Below, piece by piece: positions 23,101 to 36,400 of a stretch of 64,000 bases of DNA. A program made the translations under genes and the position numbers. Source of the DNA: Bufo bufo (Eukaryota; Chordata; Amphibia; Anura; Bufonidae); assembly GCF_905171765.1 (NCBI RefSeq), contig NC_053397.1:3304946-3368945 (forward strand), given 5' to 3'. The notes below the pieces were generated by a model. The model was not told the origin of the DNA and searched no databases. It saw only the letters and a program-made list of their open reading frames with translations. The first letter of the stretch is position 1; every line of letters starts with the position of its first letter.

Positions 23101-26100
23101 GTATCAGTCAGACAGTATCAGTCCGGCAGTATCAATCAGTCAGACAGTATCAGTCCGGCAGTATCAATCAGTCAGACAGTATCAATCAGTCAGACAGTAT
23201 CAGTCCGGCAGTATCAATCAGTCAGACAGCATCAGTCCGGCAGTATCAATCAGTCAGACAGCATCAGTCCGGCAGTATCAATCAGTCAGACAGTATCAGT
23301 CAGGCAGTATCAATCAGTCAGAGAGTATCAGTCCGGCAGTATCAATCAGTCAGACAGCATCAGTCCGGCAGTATCAATCAGTCAGACAGTATCAGTCCGG
23401 CAGTATCAATCAGTCAGACAGTATCAGTCCGGCAGTATCAATCAGTCAGACAGTATCAGTCAGACAGTATCAGTCCGGCAGTATCAATCAGTCAGAGAGA
23501 ATCAGTCCAGCAGTATCAAATAATCAGACAGCCTCAGTCAGGTAGTATCAATCAATCAGAGAGTATCAGTCCAGCAGTATCAATCAATCAATCAGACATT
23601 ATCAGTCAGACAATATCAATCAGTCCGGCAGTATCAATCAATCAGACAGCATCAGTCAGGCAGTATCAATCAGTCAGAGAGTATCAGTCCAGCAGTATCA
23701 ATCAGTCAGACAGCATCAGTCCGGCAGTATCAATCAGTCAGACAGCATCAGTCCGGCAGTATCAATCAGTCAGACAGCATCAGTCAGGCAGTATCAATCA
23801 GTCAGAGAGTATCAGTCCAGCAGTATCAATCAGTCAGACAGCATCAGTCCGGCAGTATCAATCAGTCAGACAGCATCAGTCCGGCAGTATCAATCAGTCA
23901 GACAGCATCAGTCCGGCAGTATCAATCAGTCAGACAGTATCAGTCAGGCAGTATCAATCAGTCAGAGAGTATCAGTCCGGCAGTATCAATCAGTCAGACA
24001 GTATCAGTCAGACAGTATCAATCAGTCAGAGAGTATCAGTCCGGCAGTATCAATCAGTCAGACAGTATCAGTCAGACAGTATCAATCAGTCAGACAGTAT
24101 CAGTCCGGCAGTATCAATCAGTCAGACAGGATCAGTCCGGCAGTATCAATCAGTCAGAGAGTATCAGTCCGGCAGTATCAATCAGTCAGACAGTATCAGT
24201 CAGACAGTATCAATCAGTCAGACAGTATCAGTCTGGCAGTATCAATCAGTCAGAGAGTATCAGTCCGGCAGAATCAATCAGTCAGACAGTATCAGTCCGG
24301 CAGTATCAATCAGTCAGAGAGTATCAGTCCGGCAGTATCAATCAGTCAGAGAGTATCAGCCCGGCAGTATCAATCAGTCAGAGAGTATCAGTCCAGCAGT
24401 ATCAAATAATCAGACAGCCTCAGTCAGGTAGTATCAATCAATCAGAGAGTATCAGTCCAGCAGTATCAATCAATCAATCAGACATTATCAGTCAGACAAT
24501 ATCAATCAGTCCGGCAGTATCAATCAATCAGACGGCATCAGTCAGGCAGTATCAATCAGTCAGAGAGTATCAGTCCAGCAGTATCAATCAGTCAGACAGC
24601 ATCAGTCCGGCAGTATCAATCAGTCAGAGAGTATCAGTCCAGCAGTATCAATCAGTCAGACAGCATCAGTCCGGCAGTATCAATCAGTCAGACAGCATCA
24701 GTCCGGCAGTATCAATCAGTCAGACAGCATCAGTCAGGCAGTATCAATCAGTCAGAGAGTATCAGTCCAGCAGTATCAATCAGTCAGACAGCATCAGTCC
24801 GGCAGTATCAATCAGTCAGACAGCATCAGTCCGGCAGTATCAATCAGTCAGACAGCATCAGTCCGGCAGTATCAATCAGTCAGACAGCATCAGTCAGGCA
24901 GTATCAATCAGTCAGAGAGTATCAGTCCAGCAGTATCAATCAGTCAGACAGCATCAGTCCGGCAGTATCAATCAGTCTGACAGCATCAGTCCGGCAGTAT
25001 CAATCAGTCAGACAGCATCAGTCCGGCAGTATCAATCAGTCAGACAGCATCAGTCCGGCAGTATCAATCAGTCAGACAGTATCAGTCAGGCAGTATCAAT
25101 CAGTCAGAGAGTATCAGTCCGGCAGTATCAATCAGTCAGACAGTATCAGTCAGACAGTATCAATCAGTCAGAGAGTATCAGTCCAGCAGTATCAATCAGT
25201 CAGACAGCATCAGTCCGGCAGTATCAATCAGTCAGACAGCATCAGTCCGGCAGTATCAATCAGTCAGACAGCATCAGTCCGGCAGTATCAATCAGTCAGA
25301 CAGGATAAGTCCGGCAGTATCAATCAGTCAGAGAGTATCAGTCCGGCAGTATCAATCAGTCAGACAGTATCAGTCAGACAGTATCAATCAGTCAGACAGT
25401 ATCAGTCTGGCAGTATCAATCAGTCAGAGAGTATCAGTCCGGCAGAATCAATCAGTCAGACAGTATCAGTCCGGCAGTATCAATCAGTCAGAGAGTATCA
25501 GTCCGGCAGTATCAATCAGTCATATAGTATCAGCCCGGCAGTATCAATCAGTCAGAGAGAGTATCAGTCCAGCAGTATCAAATAATCAGACAGCCTCAGT
25601 CAGGTAGTATCAATCAATCAGAGAGTATCAGTCCAGCAGTATCAATCAATCAATCAGACATTATCAGTCAAACAATATCAATCAGTCCGGCAGTATCAAT
25701 CAATCAGACAGCATCAGTCAGGCAGTATCAATCAGTCAGAGAGTATCAGTCCAGCAGTATCAATCAGTCAGACAGCATCAGTCCGGCAGTATCAATCAGT
25801 CAGACAGTATCAGTCCGGCAGTATCAATCAGTCAGACAGCATCAGTCCGGCAGTATCAATCAGTCAGACAGTATCAGTCAGGCAGTATCAATCAGTCAGA
25901 GAGTATCAGTCCGGCAGTATCAATCAGTCAGACAGTATCAGTCCGGCAGTATCAATCAGTCAGACAGTATCAGTCCGGCAGTATCAATCAGTCAGACAGT
26001 ATCAGTCCGACAGTATCAATCAGTCAGACAGTATCAGTCCGGCAGTATCAATCAGTCAGACAGTATCAGTCCGGCAGTATCAATCAGTCAGAGAGTATCA

Positions 26101-26917
26101 GTCCGGTAGTATCAATCAGTCAGACATTATCAGTCAGACAGTATCAATCAGTCAGACAGGATCAGTCCGGCAGTATCAATCAGTCAGACAGTATCAGTCC
26201 GGCAGTATCAATCAGTCAGACAGTATCAATCAGTCAGACAGTATCAGTCCGGCAGTATCAATCAGTCAGAGAGTATCAGTCCGGCAGAATCAATCAGTCA
26301 GACAGTATCAGTCCGGCAGTATCAATCAGTCAGACAGTATCAGTCAGACAGTATCAGTCCGGCAGTATCAATCAGTCAGACAGTATCAGTCCGGCAGTAT
26401 CAATCAGTCAGACAGTATCAATCAGTCAGACAGTATCAGTCCGGCAGTATCAATCAGTCAGACAGCATCAGTCCGGCAGTATCAATCAGTCAGACAGCAT
26501 CAGTCCGGCAGTATCAATCAGTCAGACAGTATCAGTCAGGCAGTATCAATCAGTCAGAGAGTATCAGTCCGGCAGTATCAATCAGTCAGACAGCATCAGT
26601 CCGGCAGTATCAATCAGTCAGACAGTATCAGTCCGGCAGTATCAATCAGTCAGACAGTATCAGTCCGGCAGTATCAATCAGTCAGACAGTATCAGTCAGA
26701 CAGTATCAGTCCGGCAGTATCAATCAGTCAGAGAGTATCAGTCCGGCAGTATCAATCAGTCAGACAGTATCAGTCAGACAGTATCAATCAGTCAGACAGT
26801 ATCAGTCCGGCAGTATCAATCAGTCCGGCAGTATCAATCAGTCAGACAGTATCAATCACACCGGCAGTATCAGTCAGACAGTATCAATCAGTCCGGCAGT
26901 ATTAGTCCGGCAGTATC
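20112..26917. repeat. Array B: 32-bp minisatellite with two higher-order levels
   Basis: About 210 units of 32 bp built from GTATCAATCAGTCAGACAG and TATCAGTCCGGCA. The CCGG in each unit varies to CCAG and CTGG, and GACAG varies to GAGAG. A marker cassette containing ATCAAATAATCAGACAGCC recurs at about 20337, 21209, 22296, 23515, 24401 and 25578, giving blocks of 0.87-1.2 kb. Three such blocks form a superblock repeated once at about 3.18-3.28 kb. The array begins with degenerate units and ends with disordered ones (26820-26917). Confidence 0.97.
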
Positions 26918-27486
26918 TGGCACAGGCGACGTTTCTCTTAGGGCCACAGTGGCGGGGAGGGGTATTGTCTGACGCCCTTTGACCCTACACATGCAGCCCT
27001 GCTGACAGCGGATGGGGATGGAGAGGGCCGGTCCCACCACCTGTTGATTACCAGACGCCGCTGCACAACATTCGATCACCCTCGCAGGATCAGCGGCGCC
27101 TGTTTTCGCGCGGTGCCGCCATCTCACCATCTTGCAGAAACGGCATCCAAAGCGTCCATTAATGGCCTGACGAGAACCATCTGTGATCAGCTCTGCGGCA
27201 TGGAGAGCGCCAGCGCAGGACAACGGCTGATCATCCGCCTCATCGGCCGCCAGGAGATGCGACTGAACACGAAGGTCACAGGGAGAAGGCGACCAATCAC
27301 TGCGGACCGGAGATTATACAACTCTTCTCATAACTGCAACATACACCATTGTGTGCTCCACCAGGGGCAAGACCTCTGCTTCCTGTCAATGAATAAAATG
27401 TTGTGTTTACTGAAAACATAGACACAGATGTGAGATTATTACAATGTGTCAGAACAGACAAAACGTCCGTCTTAAGTGACTGCTGT
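26918..27486. other. Single-copy island between arrays B and C
   Basis: CpG-rich, non-repetitive sequence to about 27340, with a palindrome CCATTAATGG near 27157 and no convincing coding frame (the longest, about 125 codons, has no recognisable domain). From about 27360 it becomes AT-rich and resembles a repeat at about 53005 (separate entry). Confidence 0.65.
27362..27465 (+). mobile_element. Fragment of a dispersed MITE/SINE-like repeat
   Basis: Shares GACCTCTGCTT-CTGTCA followed by a downstream TTACAATGT-TCAG block with 53005-53180, in the same order. Only the left end is recognisable here. Class is uncertain; the second copy has imperfect inverted ends, so a MITE is my first choice. Confidence 0.4.
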
Positions 27487-30400
27487 CCGCCTTCTCCTCT
27501 TATAACGCTCCAGCGCTGATATAACCTCCAGAGACATTACATCATATGTGACTGATATCAGCCGCTCCTCTTATAACGCTCCAGCGCTGATATAACCTCC
27601 AGAGACATTACATCACATGTGACTGATATCAGCCGCTCCTCTTATAACGCTCCAGTACTGATATAACCTCCAGAGACATTACATCATATGTGACTGATAT
27701 CAGTCGCTCCTCTTATAACGCTCCAGCGCTGATATAACCTCCAGAGACATTACATCATATGTGACTGATATCAGCCGCTCCTCTTATAACGCTCCAGCTC
27801 TGATATAACCTCCAGACATTACATCATATGTGACTGATATCAGTCGCTCCTCTTATAACGCTCCAGCGCTGATATAACCTCCAGAGACATTACATCATAT
27901 GTGACTGATATCAGCGCTCCTCTTATAACGCTCCAGTACTGATATAACCTCCAGAGACATTACATCATATGTGACTGATATCAGCAGCTCCTCTTATAAC
28001 GCTCCAATACTGATATAACCTCCAGAGACATTACATCATATGTGACTGATATCAGCCGCTCCTCTTATAATGCTCCAGCACTGATATAACCTCCAGAGAC
28101 ATTACATCATATGTGACTTATATCAGCCGCTCCTCTTATAACGCTCCAGCACTGATATAACCTCCAGAGACATTACATCATATGTGACTGATATCAGCCG
28201 CTCCTCTTATAACGCTCCAGTACTGATATAACCTCCAGAGACATTACATCATATGTGACTGATATCAGCAGCTCCTCTTATAATGCTCCAGCACTGATAT
28301 AACCTCCAGAGACATTACATCATATGTGACTGATATCAGCCGCTCCTCTTATAACGCTCCAATACTGATATAACCTCCAGAGACATTACATCATATGTGA
28401 CTGATATCAGTCGCTCCTCTTATAACGCTCCAGCGCTGATATAACCTCCAGAGACATTACATCCTATGTGACTGATATAGCCGCTCCTCTTATAACGCTC
28501 CAGCGCTGATATAATCTCCAGAGACATTACATCATATGTGACTGATATCAGCGCTCCTCTTATAACGCTCCAGTACTGATATAACCTCCAGAGACATTAC
28601 ATCATATGTGACTGATATCAGCAGCTCCTCTTATAACGCTCCAATACTGATATAACCTCCAGAGACATTACATCATATGTGACTGATATCAGCCGCTCCT
28701 CTTATAATGCTCCAGCACTGATATAACCTCCAGAGACATTACATCATATGTGACTTATATCAGCCGCTCCTCTTATAACGCTCCAGCACTGATATAACCT
28801 CCAGAGACATTACATCATATGTGACTGATATCAGCCGCTCCTCTTATAATGCTCCAGCACTGATATAACCTCCAGAGACATTACATCATATGTGACTGAT
28901 ATCAGCCGCTCCTCTTATAACGCTCCAATACTGATATAACCTCCAGAGACATTACATCATATGTGACTGATATCAGCCGCTCCTCTTATAACGCTCCAGT
29001 ACTGATATAACCTCCAGAGACATTACATCATAGGTGACTGATATCAGCCGCTCCTCTTATAACGCTCCAGTACTGATATAACCTCCAGAGACATTACATC
29101 ATAGGTGACTGATATCAGCCGCTCCTCTTATAACGCTCCAGTACTGATATAACCTCCAGAGACATTACATCATAGGTGACTGATATCAGCCGCTCCTCTT
29201 ATAACGCTCCAGTACTGATATAACCTCCCGAGACATTACATCATATGTGACTGATATCAGCCGCTCCGCTTATAACGCTCCAGCACTGATATAACCTCCA
29301 GAGAAATTACATCATATGTGACTGATATCAGCCGCACCTCTTATAATGCTCCAGCACTGATATAAGCTCCAGAGACATTACATCATAGGTGACTGATATC
29401 AGCCGCTCCTCTTATAACGCTCCAGTACTGATATAACCTCCAGAGACATTACATCGTATGTGACTGATATCAGCTGCTCCTCTTATAACGCTCCAGTACT
29501 GATATAACCTCCAGACATTACATCATATGTGACTGATGTCAGCCGCCCCTCTTATAACGCTCCAGCGCTGATATAACCTCCAGACATTACATCACATGTG
29601 ACTGATATCAGCCGCTTCTTTTATAACGCTCCAGCGCTGATATAACCTCCAGAGACATTACATTATATGTGACTGATATCAGCCGCTCCTCTTATAACGC
29701 TCCAGCGCTGATATAACCTCCAGAGACATTACATCCTATGTGACTGATATAGCCGCTCCTCTTATAACGCTCCAGCGCTGATATAATCTCCAGAGACATT
29801 ACATCATATGTGACTGATATCAGCCGCTCCTCTTATAACGCTCCAGCACTGATATAACCTCCAGAGACATTACATCATATGTGACTGATATCAGCCGCTC
29901 CTCTTATAATGCTCCAGCACTGATATAACCTCCAGAGACATTACATCATATGTGACTGATATCAGCCGCTCATCTTATAACGCTCCAATACTGATATAAC
30001 CTCCAGAGACATTACATCATATGTGACTGATATCAGCCGCTCCTCTTATAACGCTCCAATACTGATATAACCTCCAGAGACATTACATCATATGTGACTC
30101 ATATCAGCCGCTCCTCTTATAATGCTCCAGCACTGATATAACCTCCAGAGACATTACATCATATGTGACTGATATCAGCCGCTCATCTTATAACGCTCCA
30201 GCACTGATATAACCTCCAGAGACATTAAATCATATGTGACTGATATCAGCCGCTCCTCTTATAACGCTCCAGTACTGATATAACCTCCAGAGACATTACA
30301 TCATATGTGACTGATATCAGCCGCTCCTCTTATAATGCTCCAGCACTGATATAACCTCCAGAGACATTACATCATATGTGACTGATATCAGCCGCTCCTC

Positions 30401-33400
30401 TTATAACGCTCCAATACTGATATAACCTCCAGAGACATTACATCATATGTGACTGATATCAGCCGCTCCTCTTATAAAGCTCCAGCGCTGATATAACCTC
30501 CAGAGACATTACATCATATGTGACTGATATCAGCCGCTCCTCTTATAACGCTCCAGTACTAATATAACCTCCAGAGACATTACATCATATGTGACTGATA
30601 TCAGCCGCTCCTCTTATAACGCTCCAGTACTGATATAACCTCCAGAGACATTACATCCTATGTGACTGATATCAGCCGCTCCTCTTATAACGCTCCAGCG
30701 CTGATATAACCTCCAGAGACATTACATCATATGTGACTGATATCAGCCGCTCCTCTTATAACGCTCCAGGACTGATATAACCTCCAGAGACATTACATCA
30801 TATGTGACTGATATCAGCCGCTCCTCTTATAACGCTCCAGTACTGATATAACCTCCAGAGACATTACATCATATGTGACTGATATCAGCCGCTCCTCTTA
30901 TAACGCTCCAGCGCTGATATAACCTCCAGAGACATTACATCATATGTGACTGATATCAGCCGCTCCTCTTATAACGCTTCAGTACTGATATAACCTCCAG
31001 AGACATTACATCATATGTGACTGATATCAGCCGCTTCTCTTATAACGCTCCAGTACTGATATAACCTCCAGAGACATTACATCATATGTGACTGATATCA
31101 GCCGCTCCTCTTATAATGCTCCAGCGCTGATATAACCTCCAGAGACATTACATCATATGTGACTGATATCAGCCGCTCCTCTTATAACGCTCCAGTACTG
31201 ATATAACCTCCAGAGACATTACATCACATGTGACTGATATCAGCCGCTCCTCTTATAACGCTCCAGTACTGATATAACCTCCAGACATTACATCATATGT
31301 GACTGATATCAGCCGCTCCTCTTATAACGCTCCAGCGCTGATATAACCTCCAGAGACATTACATCATATGTGACTGATATCGGCCGCTCCTCTTATAACG
31401 CTCCAGTACTGATATAACCTCCAGAGACATTACATCATATGGGACTGATATCAGCCGCTCCTCTTATAACGCTCCAGTACTGATATAACCTCCAGAGACA
31501 TTACATCATATGTGACCGATATCAGCCGCTCCTCTTATAACGCTCCAGTACTGATATAAACTCCAGACATTACATCATATGTGACTGATATCAGCCGCTC
31601 CTCTTATAACGCTCCAGCACTGATATAACCTCCAGACATTACATCATATGTGACTGATATCAGCCGCTCCTCTTATAATGCTCCAGTACTGATATAACCT
31701 CCAGAGACATTACATCATATGTGACTGATATCAGCCACTCCTCTTATAACGCTCCAGTACTGATATAACCTCCAGAGACATTACATCCTATGTGACTGAT
31801 ATCAGCCGCTCCTCTTATAACGCTCCAGTACTGATATAACCTCCAGAGACATTACATCCTATGTGACTGATATCAGTCGCTCCTCTTATAACGCTCCAGT
31901 ATTGATATAACCTCCAGAGACATTACATCATATGGGACTGATATCAGCCGCTCCTCTTATAATGCTCCAGCGCTGATATAACCTCCAGAGACATTACATC
32001 ATATGTGACTGATATCAGCCGCTCCTCTTATAACGCTCCAGTACTAATATAACCTCCAGAGACATTACATCATATGTGACTGATATCAGTCGCTCCTCTT
32101 ATAACGCTCCAGTATTGATATAACCTCCAGAGACATTACATCATATGGGACTGATATCAGCCGCTCCTCTTATAATGCTCCAGCGCTGATATAACCTCCA
32201 GAGACATTACATCACATGTGACTGATATCAGCCGCTCCTCTTATAACGCTCCAGCACTGATATAACCTCCAGACATTACATCCTATGTGACTGATATCAG
32301 CCGCTCCTCTTATAACGCTCCAGTACTGATATAACCTCCAGAGACATTAACATCATATGTGACTGATATCAGTCGCTCCTCTTATAACGCTCCAGTTCTG
32401 ATATAACCTCCAGTGACATTACATAATATGTGACTGATATCAGCCGCTCCTCTTATAACGCTCCAGCACTGATATAACCCCCAGAGACATTACATTATAT
32501 GTGACTGATATCAGTCGCTCCTCTTATAATGCTCCAGTACTGATATAACCTCCAGTGACATTACATCATAGGTGACTGATATCAGCCGCTCCTCTTATAA
32601 CGCTCCAGCGCTGATATAACCTCCAGAGACATTACATCCTATGTGACTGATATCAGTCGCTCCTCTTATAACGCTCCAGTACTGATATAACCTCCAGTGA
32701 CATTACATCATAGGTGACTGATATCAGTCGCTCCTCTTATAACGCTCCAGTACTGATATAACCTCCAGTGACATTACATCATAGGTGACTGATATCAGCC
32801 GCTCCTCTTATAACGCTCCAGCGCTGATATAACCTCCAGAGACATTACATCACATGTGACTGATATCAGCCGCTCCTCTTATAACGCTCCAGCACTGATA
32901 TAACCTCCAGAGACATTACATCATATGTGACTGATATCAGCCGTTCCTCTTATAACGCTCCAGTACTGATATAACATCCAGTGATATTACATCATAGGTG
33001 ACTGATATCAGCCGCTCTTCTTATAACGCTCCAGCACTGATATAACCTCCAGAGACATTACATCCTATGTGACTGATATCAGTCGCTCCTCTTATAACGC
33101 TCCAGTACTGATATAACCTCCAGTGACATTACATCATAGGTGACTGATATCAGTCGCTCCTCTTATAACGCTCCAGTACTGATATAACCTCCAGTGACAT
33201 TACATCATAGGTGACTGATATCAGCCGCTCCTCTTATAACGCTCCAGCGCTGATATAACCTCCAGAGACATTACATCACATGTGACTGATATCAGCCGCT
33301 CCTCTTATAACGCTCCAGCACTGATATAACCTCCAGAGACATTACATCATATGTGACTGATATCAGCCGCTCCTCTTATAACGCTCCAGTACTGATATAA

Positions 33401-36400
33401 CATCCAGAGACATTACATCCTATGTGACTGATATCAGTCGCTCCTCTTATAACGCTCCAGTACTGATATAACCTCCAGAGACATTACATCATATGTGACT
33501 GATATCAGCCGCTCCTCTTATAATGCTCCAGCACTGATATAACCTCCAGAGACATTACATCATATGTGACTGATATCAGCCGCTCCTCTTATAACGCTCC
33601 AATACTGATATAACCTCCAGAGACATTACATCATATGTGACTGATATCAACCGCTCCTCTTATAAAGCTCCAGCGCTGATATAACCTCCAGAGACATTAC
33701 ATCATATGTGACTGATATCAGCCGCTCCTCTTATAACGCTCCAGTACTGATATAACCTCCAGAGACATTACATCATATGTGACTGATATCAGCCGCTCCT
33801 CTTATAACGCTCCAGCGCTGATATAACCTCCAGAGACATTACATCATAGGTGACTGATATCAGCCGCTCCTCTTATAACGCTCCAGTACTGATATAACCT
33901 CCAGAGACATTACATCATAGGTGACTGATATCAGCCGCTCCTCTTATAACGCTCCAGTACTGATATAACCTCCAGAGACATTACATCATATGTGACTGAT
34001 ATCAGCCGCTCCGCTTATAACGCTCCAGCACTGATATAACCTCCAGAGACATTACATCATATGTGACTGATATCAGCCGCTCCTCTTATAACGCTCCAGC
34101 ACTGATATAACCTCCAGAGACATTACATCATATGTGACTGATATCAGCCGCTCCTCTTATAACGCTCCAGCACTGATATAACCTCCAGAGACATTACATC
34201 ATCTGTGACTGATATCAGCCGCACCTCTTATAATGCTCCAGCACTGATATAAGCTCCAGAGACATTACATCATAGGTGACTGATATCAGCCGCTCCTCTT
34301 ATAACGCTCCAGTACTGATATAACCTCCAGAGACATTACATCGTATGTGACTGATATCAGCTGCTCCTCTTATAACGCTCCAGTACTGATATAACCTCCA
34401 GACATTACATCATATGTGACTGATGTCAGCCGCCCCTCTTATAACGCTCCAGCGCTGATATAACCTCCAGACATTACATCATATGTGACTGATGTCAGCC
34501 GCCCCTCTTATAACGCTCCAGCACTGATATAACCTCCAGACATTACATCACATGTGACTGATATCAGCCGCTTCTTTTATAACGCTCCAGCGCTGATATA
34601 ACCTCCAGAGACATTACATTATATGTGACTGATATCAGCCGCTCCTCTTATAACGCTCCAGCGCTGATATAACCTCCAGAGACATTACATCCTATGTGAC
34701 TGATATAGCCGCTCCTCTTATAACGCTCCAGCGCTGATATAATCTCCAGAGACATTACATCATATGTGACTGATATCAGCCGCTCCTCTTATAACGCTCC
34801 AGCACTGATATAACCTCCAGAGACATTACATCATATGTGACTGATATCAGCCGGTCCTCTTATAATGCTCCAGTACTGATATAACCTCCAGAGACATTAC
34901 ATCATATGTGACTGATATCAGCCGCTCCTCTTATAACGCTCCAGCACTGATATAACCTCCAGAGACATTACATCATATGTGACTGATATCAGCCGCTCCT
35001 CTTATAACGCTCCAGTACTGATATAACCTCCAGAGACATTACATAATATGTGACTGATATCAGCCGCTCCTCTTATAATGCTCCAGCACTGATATAACCT
35101 CCAGAGACATTACATCATATGTGACTGATATCAGCCGCTCCTCTTATAACGCTCCAATACTGATATAACCTCCAGAGACATTACATCATATGTGACTGAT
35201 ATCAGCCGCTCCTCTTATAACGCTCCAGTACTGATATAAACTCCAGAGACATTACATCATATGTGACTGATATCAGCCCCTCCTCTTATAACGCTCCAGC
35301 GCTGATATAACCTCCAGAGAAATTACACCATATGTGACTGATATCAGCCGCTCCTCTTATAACGCTCCAGTGCTGATATAACCTCCAGAGACATTACATC
35401 ATATGTGACTGATATCAGCCGCTCCTCTTATAATGCTCCAGCACTGATATAACCTCCAGAGACATTACATCATATGTGACTGATATCAGCCGCTCCTCTT
35501 ATAACGCTCCAGTACTGATATAACCTCCAGAGACATTACATCATATGTGACTGATATCAGCCGCTCCTCTTATAATGCTCCAGCGCTGATATAACCTCCA
35601 GAGACATTACATCATATGTGACTGATATCAGCCGCTCCTCTTATAATGCTCCAGCGCTGATATAACCTCCAGAGACATTACATCATATGTGACTGATATC
35701 AGCCGCTCCTCTTATAACGCTCCAGGACTGATATAACCTCCAGAGACATTACATCATATGTGACTGATATCCGCCACTCCTCTTATAACGCTCCAGCGCT
35801 GATATAACCTCCAGAGACATTACATCACAGGTGACTGATATCAACCGCTCCTCTTATAACGCTCCAGTACTGATATAACCTCCAGAGACATTACATCATA
35901 GGTGACTGATATCAGCCGCTCCTCTTATAATGCTCCAGTACTGATATAACCTCCAGAGACATTACATCACATGTGACTGATATCAGCCGCTCCTCTTATA
36001 ACGCTCCAGTACTGATATAACCTCCAGAGACATTACATCATAGGTGACTGATATCAGCCGCTCCTCTTATAACGCTCCAGTACTGATATAACCTCCAGAG
36101 ACATTACATCATATGTGACTGATATCAGCCGCTCCGCTTATAACGCTCCAGCACTGATATAACCTCCAGAGACATTACATCATATGTGACTGATATCAGC
36201 CGCTCCTCTTATAACGCTCCAGCACTGATATAACCTCCAGAGACATTACATCATATGTGACTGATATCAGCCGCTCCTCTTATAACGCTCCAGCACTGAT
36301 ATAACCTCCAGAGACATTACATCATCTGTGACTGATATCATCCGCTCCTCTTATAACGCTCCAGTACTGATATAAGCTCCAGAGACATTACATCATAGGT

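Noticed and set aside
27350..27363. A third CTCF-like site (CCACCAGGGGCAAG)
   Set aside because: It lacks one G of the AGGGGGC core and has no CGCT tail, so the match is poor.
26888..27421. Overlapping frames of 111 and 125 codons in the B/C island
   Set aside because: They are on opposite strands, have no recognisable domain, and one runs into array B sequence.
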